A DNA stretch of 64,000 bases, taken from NCBI GenBank assembly GCA_030770545.1, contig CM061100.1:7654501-7718500 (forward strand), read 5' to 3'. Shown piece after piece: positions 26,029 through 35,743 of the stretch. The notes under the pieces were generated by a model. That model saw only the letters and a list, made by a program, of their open reading frames with translations. It was not told the DNA's origin and did no database searches. Source of the stretch: Macropodus opercularis (lineage: Eukaryota > Chordata > Actinopteri > Anabantiformes > Osphronemidae). The translations under genes were made by a program, and so were the position numbers. Numbering within the stretch: the first letter of the stretch is position 1; each line of letters starts with the position of its first letter.

Positions 26029-28448
26029 GCTGTCGCCCAAATAAGGGGCTCAGGTGTTTCCATCTCTGTAGTTTCGCAAACACCAAGAATGAGACGGAAA
26101 GAGAACAGAGGGGCGAAGATGTTTCTTTTTTTCTACCTCAGCTGCGAAACCCCATCCTGCTTTCATTGTGTCAGCCGCTCCTTTGTCTGCGTTCCTGACG
26201 AGGCCCCCTTGACACTCAAGCGGTTCCATGGTTGATACTTGACTCTCAAACACACTTACATGCATGCATTAACTATGCACTATTGATTTCCTTACACACA
26301 AATCTCTTCCTTTCTCCCTTGTCCCCAGTCCTTTGGTCATATCTTTGAAACTCTAACACAGATACAGTTGGCACCACCGCAGCATTAGTGACAGGGAAAA
26401 GCTTACATTACTATCAAGCGAGGTAATAGGAAAAAAAAATCTCTCCCATCTGCTACGACAGAACTATTCTTTATGTCCTTGCTTCTTCCTTAATAAGGGT
26501 TTTCCTAAACACCTGAAAGACATTGAAAGAGATTTAGTCCACATTGCTGTGTGAAGACTGTGCTGAGGAGAGAGACATAAACTCACTAAAACTCCCAACA
26601 AACGCAGGAGGCCAGATCTCAAGAGATTCCTTCTCCACTCCAGGACTTGAGTGGTTTCTTTGGCGACTCGTGGAAAGCTCTTGCGTTTCCTTGAACCAAA
26701 GTCGTGACTAGATAAGGCTGGGCGTGTCTGTAATTCGTGTATGTGCGTCTGTTTGAATAAAGCCTGATGACAGCTCTTAGAACATTAAGCAGCTGGCCTG
26801 CATATTCTCAACCCCCCCCCACCAGCCATATTTTTTTATGCAAGATCTCACTGTTAGAAGTACAATTTTCTGATACTAAATAAAGGTTGACATCTCGTCA
26901 GAGGCGCTCGCTAGTTCACCGTCACCTGCAGAACACGATGCAACAAAATAAAAAAAAATAAAAAAAAAGTGAAGAAACAAAATGGCCAAAGACGGAGAAC
27001 ACAGCAGAGTTAAGACTTTCCTCCCAGCAACAGCTGTTTATAGGAAAACGTATGATGGCATGATAAGTTCATACTGTATGTTTGCCCGGCCATAAACAAA
27101 GCATTTGGGTATGAGTGAACAAAGGATAAGAACATTTTTAAAAGAACAAGCGACGTTACAAATGAAAGAGAGAGAGACAAGGGACAAGAGTCTGACTCAA
27201 CTGTAGCAGTTGGTAAAACATAGGTAGTACTGGTAGTTATAACACCATTAAAGCTTAATAATCTTTCTCCTTTTTGTTTCCAAACATGTTGCAATTGTTT
27301 CTAACATTTCAGGAACCTTTTCATTCGTAATGTGCCCTGACCTGGACTGCCCTGCTCCAAGTCCATAAATCAGACGGATTAGACTTAATCCACAGTCAGT
27401 AAAAAAAAAGGCCATAAAAGGCTTTAATGTAAACATGAGGTAAACCTGCTCAAACTGTCAAGTGATTGAGGTCATATTTGGTCTTTAGGTCTATTAGACA
27501 ACAACATCGGAGCTTAAATTATTACCACAGAGCTCTGGAAGTGTGCGAATCATATGGGAGATAATATATATATTATATATATGGCTGGCATCAGTTCATG
27601 CAAGATCAATAAACACCGAAACAGAGACATTTACACTATAGATGAGCCATTTCACAAGCAGTGCTAAACAGATGGGGGGGCTTCAAGTAGTGGGTTTCTC
27701 AAACGAAACTTTGGCTTGAGGGCAACTTTAAAATGTTTATACATCGAATGTCACTGGAAAAGGTTTTTCACATGACAGAGAAAACAAAGCAAGCAGCTTA
27801 ACAAATATTAGCACAGTCATCATGAAACGCTGCCTTGGCAAACCTTAAACTGGCATCGAGATTCGTTTACGTCTTAACTTTAATACTTTTTGTGCTGCGT
27901 GCTCACAGTACGTCTCCAACGCCACAACGAAAAGGCACCACGGTTGCATTACAGACATAATTTTCAGGATTTCCTTCCCAGAGCTGTGCGAGCAGCTCTT
28001 AATTTGCATAGGTTGGGTTTCCTACCCGTTCAGTGTAAATGCAATTTGTCCGTTTTTGCATTTGTTTTTCTCCTACAACTCTCATCCAGCCACAAGTCAA
28101 TAACAAACCGATGCTAAGTGGTTTGGGAAGACGTTTCAATAAACATTTTGTTTCTCTGAACTTTGCGGTGCCTCTGTTTTTAATAACACATATGCACAAA
28201 CATACAGATGCAGATAAACACAGACAAAAGGAGCACTATAAATAATTCTCTGCTTTACTTCAGAGAATCACTTCCCCTCACATCTTACCGCTACATTAAC
28301 CACCCCCTTCCCTCTTTTCATCCCCACCTTACCCCCACTCCTCCCTCTTCTCTCATCCCTCCAACCTCTCAACAGTTTATATCCAGAGGTTGAGGAGCAG
28401 CTGGACAATAAAAGCAGCTTAAAAGGATGCACTCCCACAATGTTTACA

Positions 28449-28691
28449 TTAGCCAGCCATGAGCGGCAATGAAAATGGACAGTAAAGAGGCCAGTTGTGC
28501 TGCTGGTTGGCCAGGTTAGTGCGTCTACGTTCATCTCTGGCTGTCACAGTCAAACTGATTTCCAGGGGCGGACACTGAATGTTTGTCTTTGTGGGATTGT
28601 CAACTCGTCCTGCTGATCCACTGCAGCGAGGCCAGTGCTTCTGCAGCACTTTAAAATGCTGGGTCTCCTGCTTAGACTCCGCTTCGAACAT
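28449..28691 (-). CDS. open frame of unknown product (low confidence)
   Basis: An 80-codon frame opens with ATG at 28689-28691, directly after an in-frame TAA, and ends in TAA. It includes QHFKVLQKHWPRCSG and TARDERRRTNLANQQHN. If the adjacent ATGTTCGAAG were an acceptor ending in AG, the exon would start in the phase left open by the block at 28931-29030 and could be its last coding exon. The pyrimidine tract there is weak. I do not recognise the product, and chance openness is possible. Confidence 0.15.
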   Translation of the reverse strand: MFEAESKQETQHFKVLQKHWPRCSGSAGRVDNPTKTNIQCPPLEISLTVTARDERRRTNLANQQHNWPLYCPFSLPLMAG

Positions 28692-28930
28692 TTACTCAGT
28701 AGATGACGGTATACGTCAGCTGTACACAAAGTATTGGCAAAGCTAAATATTTGACCCTGCCGTGTTTAACCTTTGCCTAATTAGGCAAGTCCCCATTAGG
28801 TGGTTTAAACCAGAACATACAGACATAACCACATCACATTAAATATAAACTCACTAGAGAAAGACGAGCAGCTTTTTCAATGCGATTATAAAACTACTGT
28901 CCTAGTCTGGGGAATAAATGAACAACGTAC

Positions 28931-29030
28931 CTTTCCCTCCATCGTTAACATCTCTCCCCGTGGCTCCTGTGATGACGTCATCTGCAGGACTCAGGTCAAC
29001 CACAGCCAAAGTGTCAGGGGTCAGAGGTCG
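28931..29030 (-). CDS. exon-like block C of an unidentified minus-strand gene
   Basis: Read on the minus strand, 100 bp lie between an acceptor-like ttcaggcag and a good donor (AAAG|gtacgt). With the acceptor at ggcag the block enters in phase 0 and is fully open, including RPLTPDTLAVVDLSP and ADDVITGATGRDVNDGG. That phase matches the exit of block B. A second frame starts ATG at the embedded CRE palindrome and reads MTSSQEPRGEMLTMEGK to the same donor, so the block could instead be a first coding exon. The product is not recognised. Confidence 0.35.
28973..28980. promoter_or_regulatory. CRE palindrome TGACGTCA
   Basis: Perfect 8-bp CREB/ATF consensus. It is one of two such sites within 390 bp and lies inside exon-like block C. 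Confidence 0.5.
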
Positions 29031-29351
29031 CTGCCTGAAGCAGGGTTATGCTAAGGGAAGGTTGACATGTTTTTAATATCCTCTCATATATGTATTCACC
29101 AAAGTCAAGTACATGACTTTTCCCTACAAACATCACAGACTGGGTGGAAAGGCCCACGTGGTGCTGTCTAATTAGCGGCACATAAACACACACCAACAAT
29201 TTATATTCATCCGAACATGGATCTAACTTTAAAGTGTGTGGAAAAAGTAGGAACGTGTGTACAAATAAACAAACAAACAATGAGCACGTACAGAAGCGCA
29301 GCGGCTCCTCAGCGTCGCAGCTGATGCGGGAATCCGGTCATCAACTCCCTC

Positions 29352-29359
29352 TGACGTCA
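29352..29359. promoter_or_regulatory. CRE palindrome TGACGTCA
   Basis: Second perfect CREB/ATF consensus, just downstream (minus-strand sense) of the block B donor. It sits in the most CpG-rich part of this part of the window, about 29.28-29.53 kb, which suggests a promoter or CpG island. Confidence 0.5.
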
Positions 29360-29362
29360 CAC

Positions 29363-29473
29363 CTGCTGCTCAGCCGCCGTGTAACACGTCGCCTCAACCA
29401 AAGGCCGGGACTGAGGCCGAGGCCGAGTCCCAGCCGCCTCGCCTCCTTTGTCCTGGGCGAACTTTTCTAACAC
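29363..29473 (-). CDS. exon-like block B of an unidentified minus-strand gene
   Basis: The 111-bp block (37 codons) lies between acceptor gacgtgcag and donor CAGCAG|gtgtga on the minus strand, phase 0 at both ends. It reads VLEKFAQDKGGEAAG, then an Arg/Pro stretch, then PLVEATCYTAAEQQ. Joined to block A it gives a continuous helix-like sequence (VVAAIAE-VLEKFAQDKGG). It is GC-rich, so chance openness is a real alternative. The acceptor lacks a strong pyrimidine tract, and a 9-bp tandem repeat sits immediately upstream. No family recognised. Confidence 0.35.
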
Positions 29474-29489
29474 CTGCACGTCTCCAGAC

Positions 29490-29520
29490 GCGCAATTAGC
29501 GCAATTAGCGCATTTAGCGC
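29490..29520. repeat. 9-bp tandem repeat GCGCAATTA
   Basis: Three and a half copies of GCGCAATTA, the third with one change (GCGCATTTA), followed by GCGC. Each junction TAGCGC/AATTA contains both a GCGC and an AATT palindrome. Confidence 0.85.
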
Positions 29521-30179
29521 GAGTGGGCGGAGCAACGGCGACATACGTTTCCCACCTTTGTGTAACAAGGTGATTAGCAGTGATCAGTCAGTTATTATGA
29601 GACACAGCAGACTGCAATATTATGAACTTATCATACATGGAAATGTGCTAAATTTATTAATCAACTGCAAGAAAATTCTCCTTTTGGTTCCTTTTAAATT
29701 TCTCCTGAATGCAGGACATTTACATGGTGCAGATCATCTGTGTATTTCGCCCACATGCTTTCTTCTTACTGGTCTTATCAAACATGGCATCCACATACAT
29801 CATGTCATCATCAAACACATTCAGCAAAACATTTCCCGCTCATGAATAATTAAACACCCTCCTTGTGAAATCGCACGCGAGGCCGGTCTCTCCGTGTGAG
29901 GAGGGTGGATGCAGGCTTATCGTGGCTGGGACATGCTGGCTGCACTTTGGTGCTGGATAAATACCAGCAGTGTGACAACAGACCAGCTTGAGCTGAGGAG
30001 GCTGTCACCTCAGCACTCAGACGCAATTTACCCTTAGAATGTCAATTTCTGCAAAAACCACCGGGACAACGATCAGACATGAAAGGGCATAATAAATTAT
30101 GTGTAGTTGTCAAGTGCACATCACACAAATCCTTCACGGTCGTTAAACCCATTCCTTTATCTCTATCGCTGCATCTCAC

Positions 30180-30414
30180 CTCTGCTATGGCAGCGACGAC
30201 GCTCTTCAGATCTCGTCCAGCCCGAGAGCAGATAACAGCCTGTCTGAGTGCTACTTGTTGCAGGATGAAGCCACCCTCATCGCACACACATGCAAGGCCC
30301 ATCTCCCTGAACCTATCTACGGTCTCATCTGCTCGCCCTCTCTCTGCAGGCACCACTCCCCGTCCAAGTACCTCCAGCTCACTCTGCGTTGAAGAATAGC
30401 AATCAAGGTGCAGC
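30180..30414 (-). CDS. exon-like block A of an unidentified minus-strand gene
   Basis: On the minus strand, 235 bp lie between a good acceptor (cattttcacctacag) and a good donor (GCAGAG|gtgaga). They are fully open for 78 codons after one completing base. Readable parts include LDCYSSTQSELEVLGRG, ERGRADETVDRFREMG and CVCDEGGFILQQVALRQAV, ending in LKSVVAAIAE. Amino-acid usage is protein-like, mixed helical with five Cys. It exits in phase 0, matching block B. The 5' exon was not found. No family recognised, so no function is proposed. Confidence 0.45.
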
Positions 30415-30674
30415 CTGTAGGTGAAAATGTCCCACAGACTGATATTTACATTTCAGTCATTATCCCAACCCTCATGGCAGACGCATGCAATCTCTCTCCG
30501 TGGCACAAGGACACGTGGAGGTTACAGAGAGGCTTCTATCCTATTGTATTGTAGAAATGTTCATTTTGTTTTTACACTGGCAAATCTTTGTGTAATTTGG
30601 ACATATTTTGGACATGGAAGTCCTGTCTGATCTTTTGAAATTCACAAAACTAAGCACAGATTCTGTTGCAACTA

Positions 30675-30851
30675 AAATTCCTTAGCATAAATTGTGCGGG
30701 AGACAGCTACTCTGGTCCTTCCTCCACATAACTGCAACAAATACTTGTTTTGCACCCCGTCCTTGAAAAGTGGGCAGGTAGCATAACCATCAAAACTGTG
30801 ACCTCCGGGAACATTGCACAGATTAACTTGTTTACTATCAGGGAAATTCGG
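30675..30851 (-). other. 59-codon open minus-strand stretch, unassigned
   Basis: Open between two in-frame stops with no Met start. It includes LCNVPGGHSFDGYATC and LFKDGVQNKYLLQLCGG. It lies just upstream (minus sense) of block A, but no good donor in the right phase connects them. It may be an exon, a relic or chance. Confidence 0.2.
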
Positions 30852-30999
30852 TTACTGCAGAACAGACTGTAGAAAATAAATGACACCTTCAGCCACGATC
30901 TAGTGTAAATGCAGGTTTATTAGGGGTGAAAATGTTCCATGATAAACAAAAGAAAGGGAAAAAAAAACATCACAGCACATTTCCTCTCCCTAACATGGT

Positions 31000-32961
31000 G
31001 CATTAAAACACTGTACAACTTCAAAACCCCATTGTTGCTCTGCACAAATATGACGCTTCTTTACAAAAATACTCTTCTTTAGAAGAAGTGGGAGAAAAAA
31101 ATTAAATAATCAAGGACTACAGGGTATTTGACTAAAATCAGACATTTTTCCTCTACTTAAATTTAATACCTCAGCTGGCAACAGTCTACAAATATTACGT
31201 AGACACCACTCTCTATTTGCTTGTGTGAAGTGATAATCCTTCATGAGCGCATATGACACCTGCAGATCTACACTTGCTGGTAGTTAAAATCCAACATGAA
31301 CACAAAACGGAATGTAACTGGTGAGCTTCAGGTGATGTCAGAGGCGACTGGAGTGTGTGGATGGAAAATGACTGGAAGAATAAATCCATTACGATTGGTC
31401 TAATGTAGAGCTATTGGTCATTTTATGGAGGTAGGAGAGTTGTTCTAGTAAAGGTATAAGGTCCCAGGATAGAACTACAACAACTACTTAAAGTCCTTCA
31501 GTACATTTTAAAGTGACCAGTCACCTCATGAGCTATTGATCTTCAAACCTTTTAGCAAAACAAATCCATACAACTACTGCATTATCGCCTTCAAAAACAA
31601 GTAATAAATTAATGGCAGCAGTCTGACCTAAGATAAAAAAAAGGATAAATCGGTTTAATATGTTTCTGGTGCATTCAGTAGATGTGGGAGCTAAAGTGAT
31701 TTTATCAGTAATGTTTCCTGAACTACTCATGTTCACAAGCCAAATTTGTGAAGTAGAACTTTTCCAGACTGGGTGTAAAAGGGGAAGCCTTGGCACGAGT
31801 GTGTGTTTGTGTCAAATGTTGGGCTTTAAAAAAGGAATGGAAAAAGCAGAAATGTCAATATGGGAACATTTAATATTAACAAACCATTCATGGGCTCTGA
31901 AATGTGGCGACAAATTCAATAACTGCGCTGTTGTTTTAGACGCATTACACAATAGTCAGGTTAACATCTGGCCCTACTTTACAAGCAGTGGTGCCCTCCA
32001 TTTTCCTCTAGAACAATAATGAGGACACAAAGAGTGGATGAGCCACATTCACTGCAATAAAACCTTTACCTCAAAGGCCACAGGCTAGAACATCACGCAC
32101 AGTAACGAGCTGAGATGCACCTTATTCAAAGACACTAAGAAGATCCATTCTGCCGCCAGAGCAACACATGTTTGTTTTTTGCAGATGTGTTACCGCACCT
32201 AAAAGTAATTTATTGCGATAAACGACTGGATTTTCAAATGCATTTGAATCTGTGTGCAGTTACGTTTGTGGAGTGAGAGACGCACTCAGGTGAACGTACA
32301 CATTAGCAGGACGCGTGGCTAGATCGGCTTTGGCAGCATGACCTCATGCATTGTTAGATTCTAGGTGTATGGTCGTTATTTTTTTAAGAATAACAGAACC
32401 TGAAGTGGAGTATGAAAACTAAACTAAGCCATTTTTTTAAAGGAGTGTGAGGACATACCAGGTGTAAAAAAAAAAAAATCTATCAAGGGAACATCAAACT
32501 GTCCGACTATAATCTAACTGCACAGTAAGGTGAGGAACATTTACAGCGTGGTCATTGTTAGTACATTTTCACTTTTACTTTGTGAACTCTACTTTTGTTC
32601 ATTTCAATTCATCTAAGTTTATCTTTCACTACTGGCTCCTTCCTAATACAGCTACATGTCCCTTTGGGATAGTTGTTTTACTTCAATATACTGTGGGCGT
32701 GTAAAATGAGGACATGACACTGCCACTGCCACCTTTTCATACCTAAGAATTATGTAAAAAGTATTTCACCTCAGCTCCTATGAGCATTTCTTTAATTATA
32801 GATCACAGGAGGTCAACACCATGTTAAAAGATCATCATCATCTCAGTTGATGGATGAAAATTATCTGAATGTTTTTGAATTTGTATGTAAAAACACTGTT
32901 TCCTACTTTCCTCATCGCATGTGTGGTTTCACTGGAGGTTTCTTTTGGCAGCAGGGCCGCT
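31000..32961 (-). other. nnt: nnt 3'UTR and downstream flank
   Basis: No coding exon was found. Minus-strand polyadenylation candidates are ATTAAA (plus-strand TTTAAT at 32791-32796) and AATAAA (plus-strand TTTATT at 32209-32214), with a further AATAAA complement at about 30916-30921. The true transcript end is undetermined. Confidence 0.4.
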
Positions 32962-35743
32962 TTAATGGTCCAGGGATTCACGGACCTTGGCCTGAAGAGC
33001 ATCGCAAGTCTTCTTGGCATCTCCAAGCAACATTGCCGTGTTGGGTTTATAAAAGATCGGGTTGTCAACAGCTGCATATCCAACACCCAGAGAACGTTTC
33101 ATCACAACAACCTGGATGGGATGAGACACGGTGACACACTCATTAGCCCATGTGAGAGATGACTATACTGGAAAACAGGGTTTTAATAAAAAATTGGAGT
33201 GATGAAAAGTTTGCGCAAACGATCCAAAAGACCAAAGAAAACCAGAAACTTTCCACCATCCTGACATTTTCTCCTCCTTAACAACCTCTGTCTGACCTTG
33301 GATCTAGAAATATAGTGAACTGATTGATGCTTTCCCACTTCAGCTGGGATGGTTCAAATTTAAAATAGTCACTTTTGTGAGTGGGCCTGAATTCCACCTT
33401 GGCTCAAACACCCCAAAACTGCTGCCGTATTAACATATTTAACAAACCTGGTTTTATTTAAACTACTGTGTGTCAATCACTTGGGTGCCAACGTAAACCT
33501 CATTTATTCATATCCTAAAAAACCTTCAGAGTTGACTTTGGACAATAAATCCTATAAAGCTTTCTTTGTGTGACTTGAGAGAAAGTCAACATCCTTTAAC
33601 ATGAATTCCACAGGATTTCTGCACCGACATTTTTCCACATTTAACTGTGTGTTGATAAGTAAACACATGCGTGCATACCTGGGGACTAATAAACAGCATT
33701 TTTGTTACATTTTGCAGAATGACTGTCTCCTTACTTTTATATATTGCGCACCTGTTTGTGTGGCTCTGTGCGTGTCTGTATGAGCAGTGCATGGCAAGAT
33801 ACCACGTCCTTTGCGTTCCCTGAAGGAAAACGTGTGGAAACTAGTGGGAGCTGTATAAATTCCAGAGCTCGGAGTGATGCCAGCACAATGCTCTGAATGT
33901 CGTCATCCTACAGCGACACAGTTACCACTAATGGGATCAGGATGGGACTGCACCTGGAACTGCAACAATCTGTGGCCGTGTGTGTGAGCCTCAGTGTGCA
34001 TTTGTGTGTCCAACTGCGTGAATGGTTTTCTTTACATTCGTGGCATCTTCAAATGAGGCCCCTCTGAGAGCGTGAACACACATTGAGTTGTGTCAATAAA
34101 AACGGTCCTTTCCTCTTTATCGTCTTGGGATTCAGAAACCCAACAACAACAGCGTCGCACATACAAGCACCAGATGTCTCACCTGTTTAGACTTCCAGAC
34201 CTCCAGCACAGGCATGCCAGCGATGATAGAGTTGGGGTCTTCCTGGGCAGCGGAGTTCACCGTGTCATTGGCACCGATCACCAGGACCAGGTCGGTTTCT
34301 GACAGCACACATGATTATTGAGTTTGTTTAGTTATGGAAACATGTGCAACCTGTCTTATCTTTGTGTCAACAGCTGGGAAGGCATAGGTTTTACCAGGGA
34401 AGTCATCGTTGATCTCCTCCATTTCCAGTACAATGTCATATGGGACGCCAGCTTCAGCCAACAGCACATTCAGCTGCCCAGGCATACGACCAGCCACCGG
34501 GTGAATACCAAACCTAAAAGTACCAAATTCTGACTTAATAAATGTTAGATAGCCTTCCTTGACTTAATTACGACTTAATCTCTTTTGAGTCAGAGAACAA
34601 CACAAAACAAAAGGGAGGAAGGAGAAGTCAGGGGAGGTAAATAGAAATAAATGGAGTTCAGCAGAGGAAGAGACATTTAGATGGATATCTCCCGTGGAGT
34701 GAGGAGATGTGACTCAGCTAACACACACATGCCACTGCAGTTCTCCGTCAGTTACTGTTTGTGGGGAGTGTGACTGGACAGACACGGCTCTCAAGCTCAA
34801 TTAGCCATGTCATGTAATCAGAGTAGGAAATTAACACAAGCCACTGAATTTCCACTGCCTCCTCTCATCTACTCTTGCAGCCACTTTGCGACGCAACTGA
34901 CAACCATTGGAAATGTATTTGCTATTTGTTCAGAGAGTTTAGGCAGATACACAGTGCAGATGGCCTGTCTGTTCTGGGATCTATTACTTACTGCGGCTGC
35001 AGATTGAAAAAGTCAGTTTGTGCATTGTGTTTTTTTCCATACAGTCCCTGTACGCACAGTAGGAAGACACAGATGATTTTGTTTGTATGCTTTTCAACTT
35101 CTGGCTGTTAATCTACTGTAGTGTTCAAGGAAAACAGCATCTACTTCATGTCACAGTTTGGAGGAGTCGTAAAAAAAGATTAAAAAAGCGAAGTAGTAAG
35201 AAAGCAAGCGCCGGGAAACAAAACAGAAAAGAAACAGCAAGAGATCTGGGTGAGGGAAGTTTTCCTCTTTTTCTCTGACCACCCACTTTCCTCTAATCAA
35301 GTACAAATGCTCTAAGTAGCAGCAGCTGCATCAGCCAGGATCAAACGACTGAGGCAGGACAATTACACAAGCTTCCGCTGTACCTTGTCCTTCCTCTCCT
35401 CTATTCTGCATTTCCTTTTTCTCATTCTTTGCACACAGGTCGCTCTCTTCCATTCTCTTCTCGTCCATAGTAAACTTTGCGTCTTGGATTGAGTAAAAGT
35501 GTAATTTAATTTCCTCCCTAAACTCTGTCTGTCATCCGTTATTCGAATAACTGTTTATAAACATGTCTTGTCCCACTTTTGTAGAATGAAGACACAAGTT
35601 AATGTCCATTTTCGGATAAATGACGAATATAATTACATTTAATTTACAATTTACACTTTACCTGACTCTCTTTCCAGCATCTTTAAGGGTCTTCACCAAC
35701 TCAGCAATGGGGTACTGGGCCTTTGCAGCACAGAGTCCATAAC
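32962..35743 (-). CDS. nnt: nnt exons 19-22: NADP(H)-binding domain III
   Basis: Coding exons are 35662-35743, 34395-34513, 34183-34298 and 32962-33111; TAA is at 32962-32964. They carry the NADP-binding signatures GYGLCAAKAQYPIAE (about 933-947), GIHPVAGRMPGQLNVLLAEA, VIGANDTVNSAAQEDPN and MKRSLGVGYAAVDNPIFYKP. The protein ends KVRESLDH; human has a different short tail (ESYQK). The donor after residue 999 is CCTG|gtaaaa. All intron phases fit. Confidence 0.95.

Larger units (their letters stand above)
7451..28448. other. long gene-poor intergenic stretch
   Basis: About 21 kb in which I found no exon with matching splice sites, frame and family signature on either strand. Contents are AT-rich unique sequence, microsatellites listed separately, and homopolymer runs: A18 at 12724-12741, an A run near 17500, A29 at 24381-24409, and C runs near 10562 and 25018. 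No tRNA, CRISPR array or intact mobile element was seen. Degenerate transposon relics that I cannot recognise by eye are possible. Confidence 0.5.

Noticed and set aside
25942..26235. 97-codon frame containing a poly-HT stretch
   Set aside because: It is created by the (CA)n microsatellite at 25987-26026.
28449..28691. Firm assignment of the 80-codon frame as the last exon of the block A-C gene
   Set aside because: The required acceptor has almost no pyrimidine tract and an in-frame TAA precedes the ATG directly. Listed only at low confidence.
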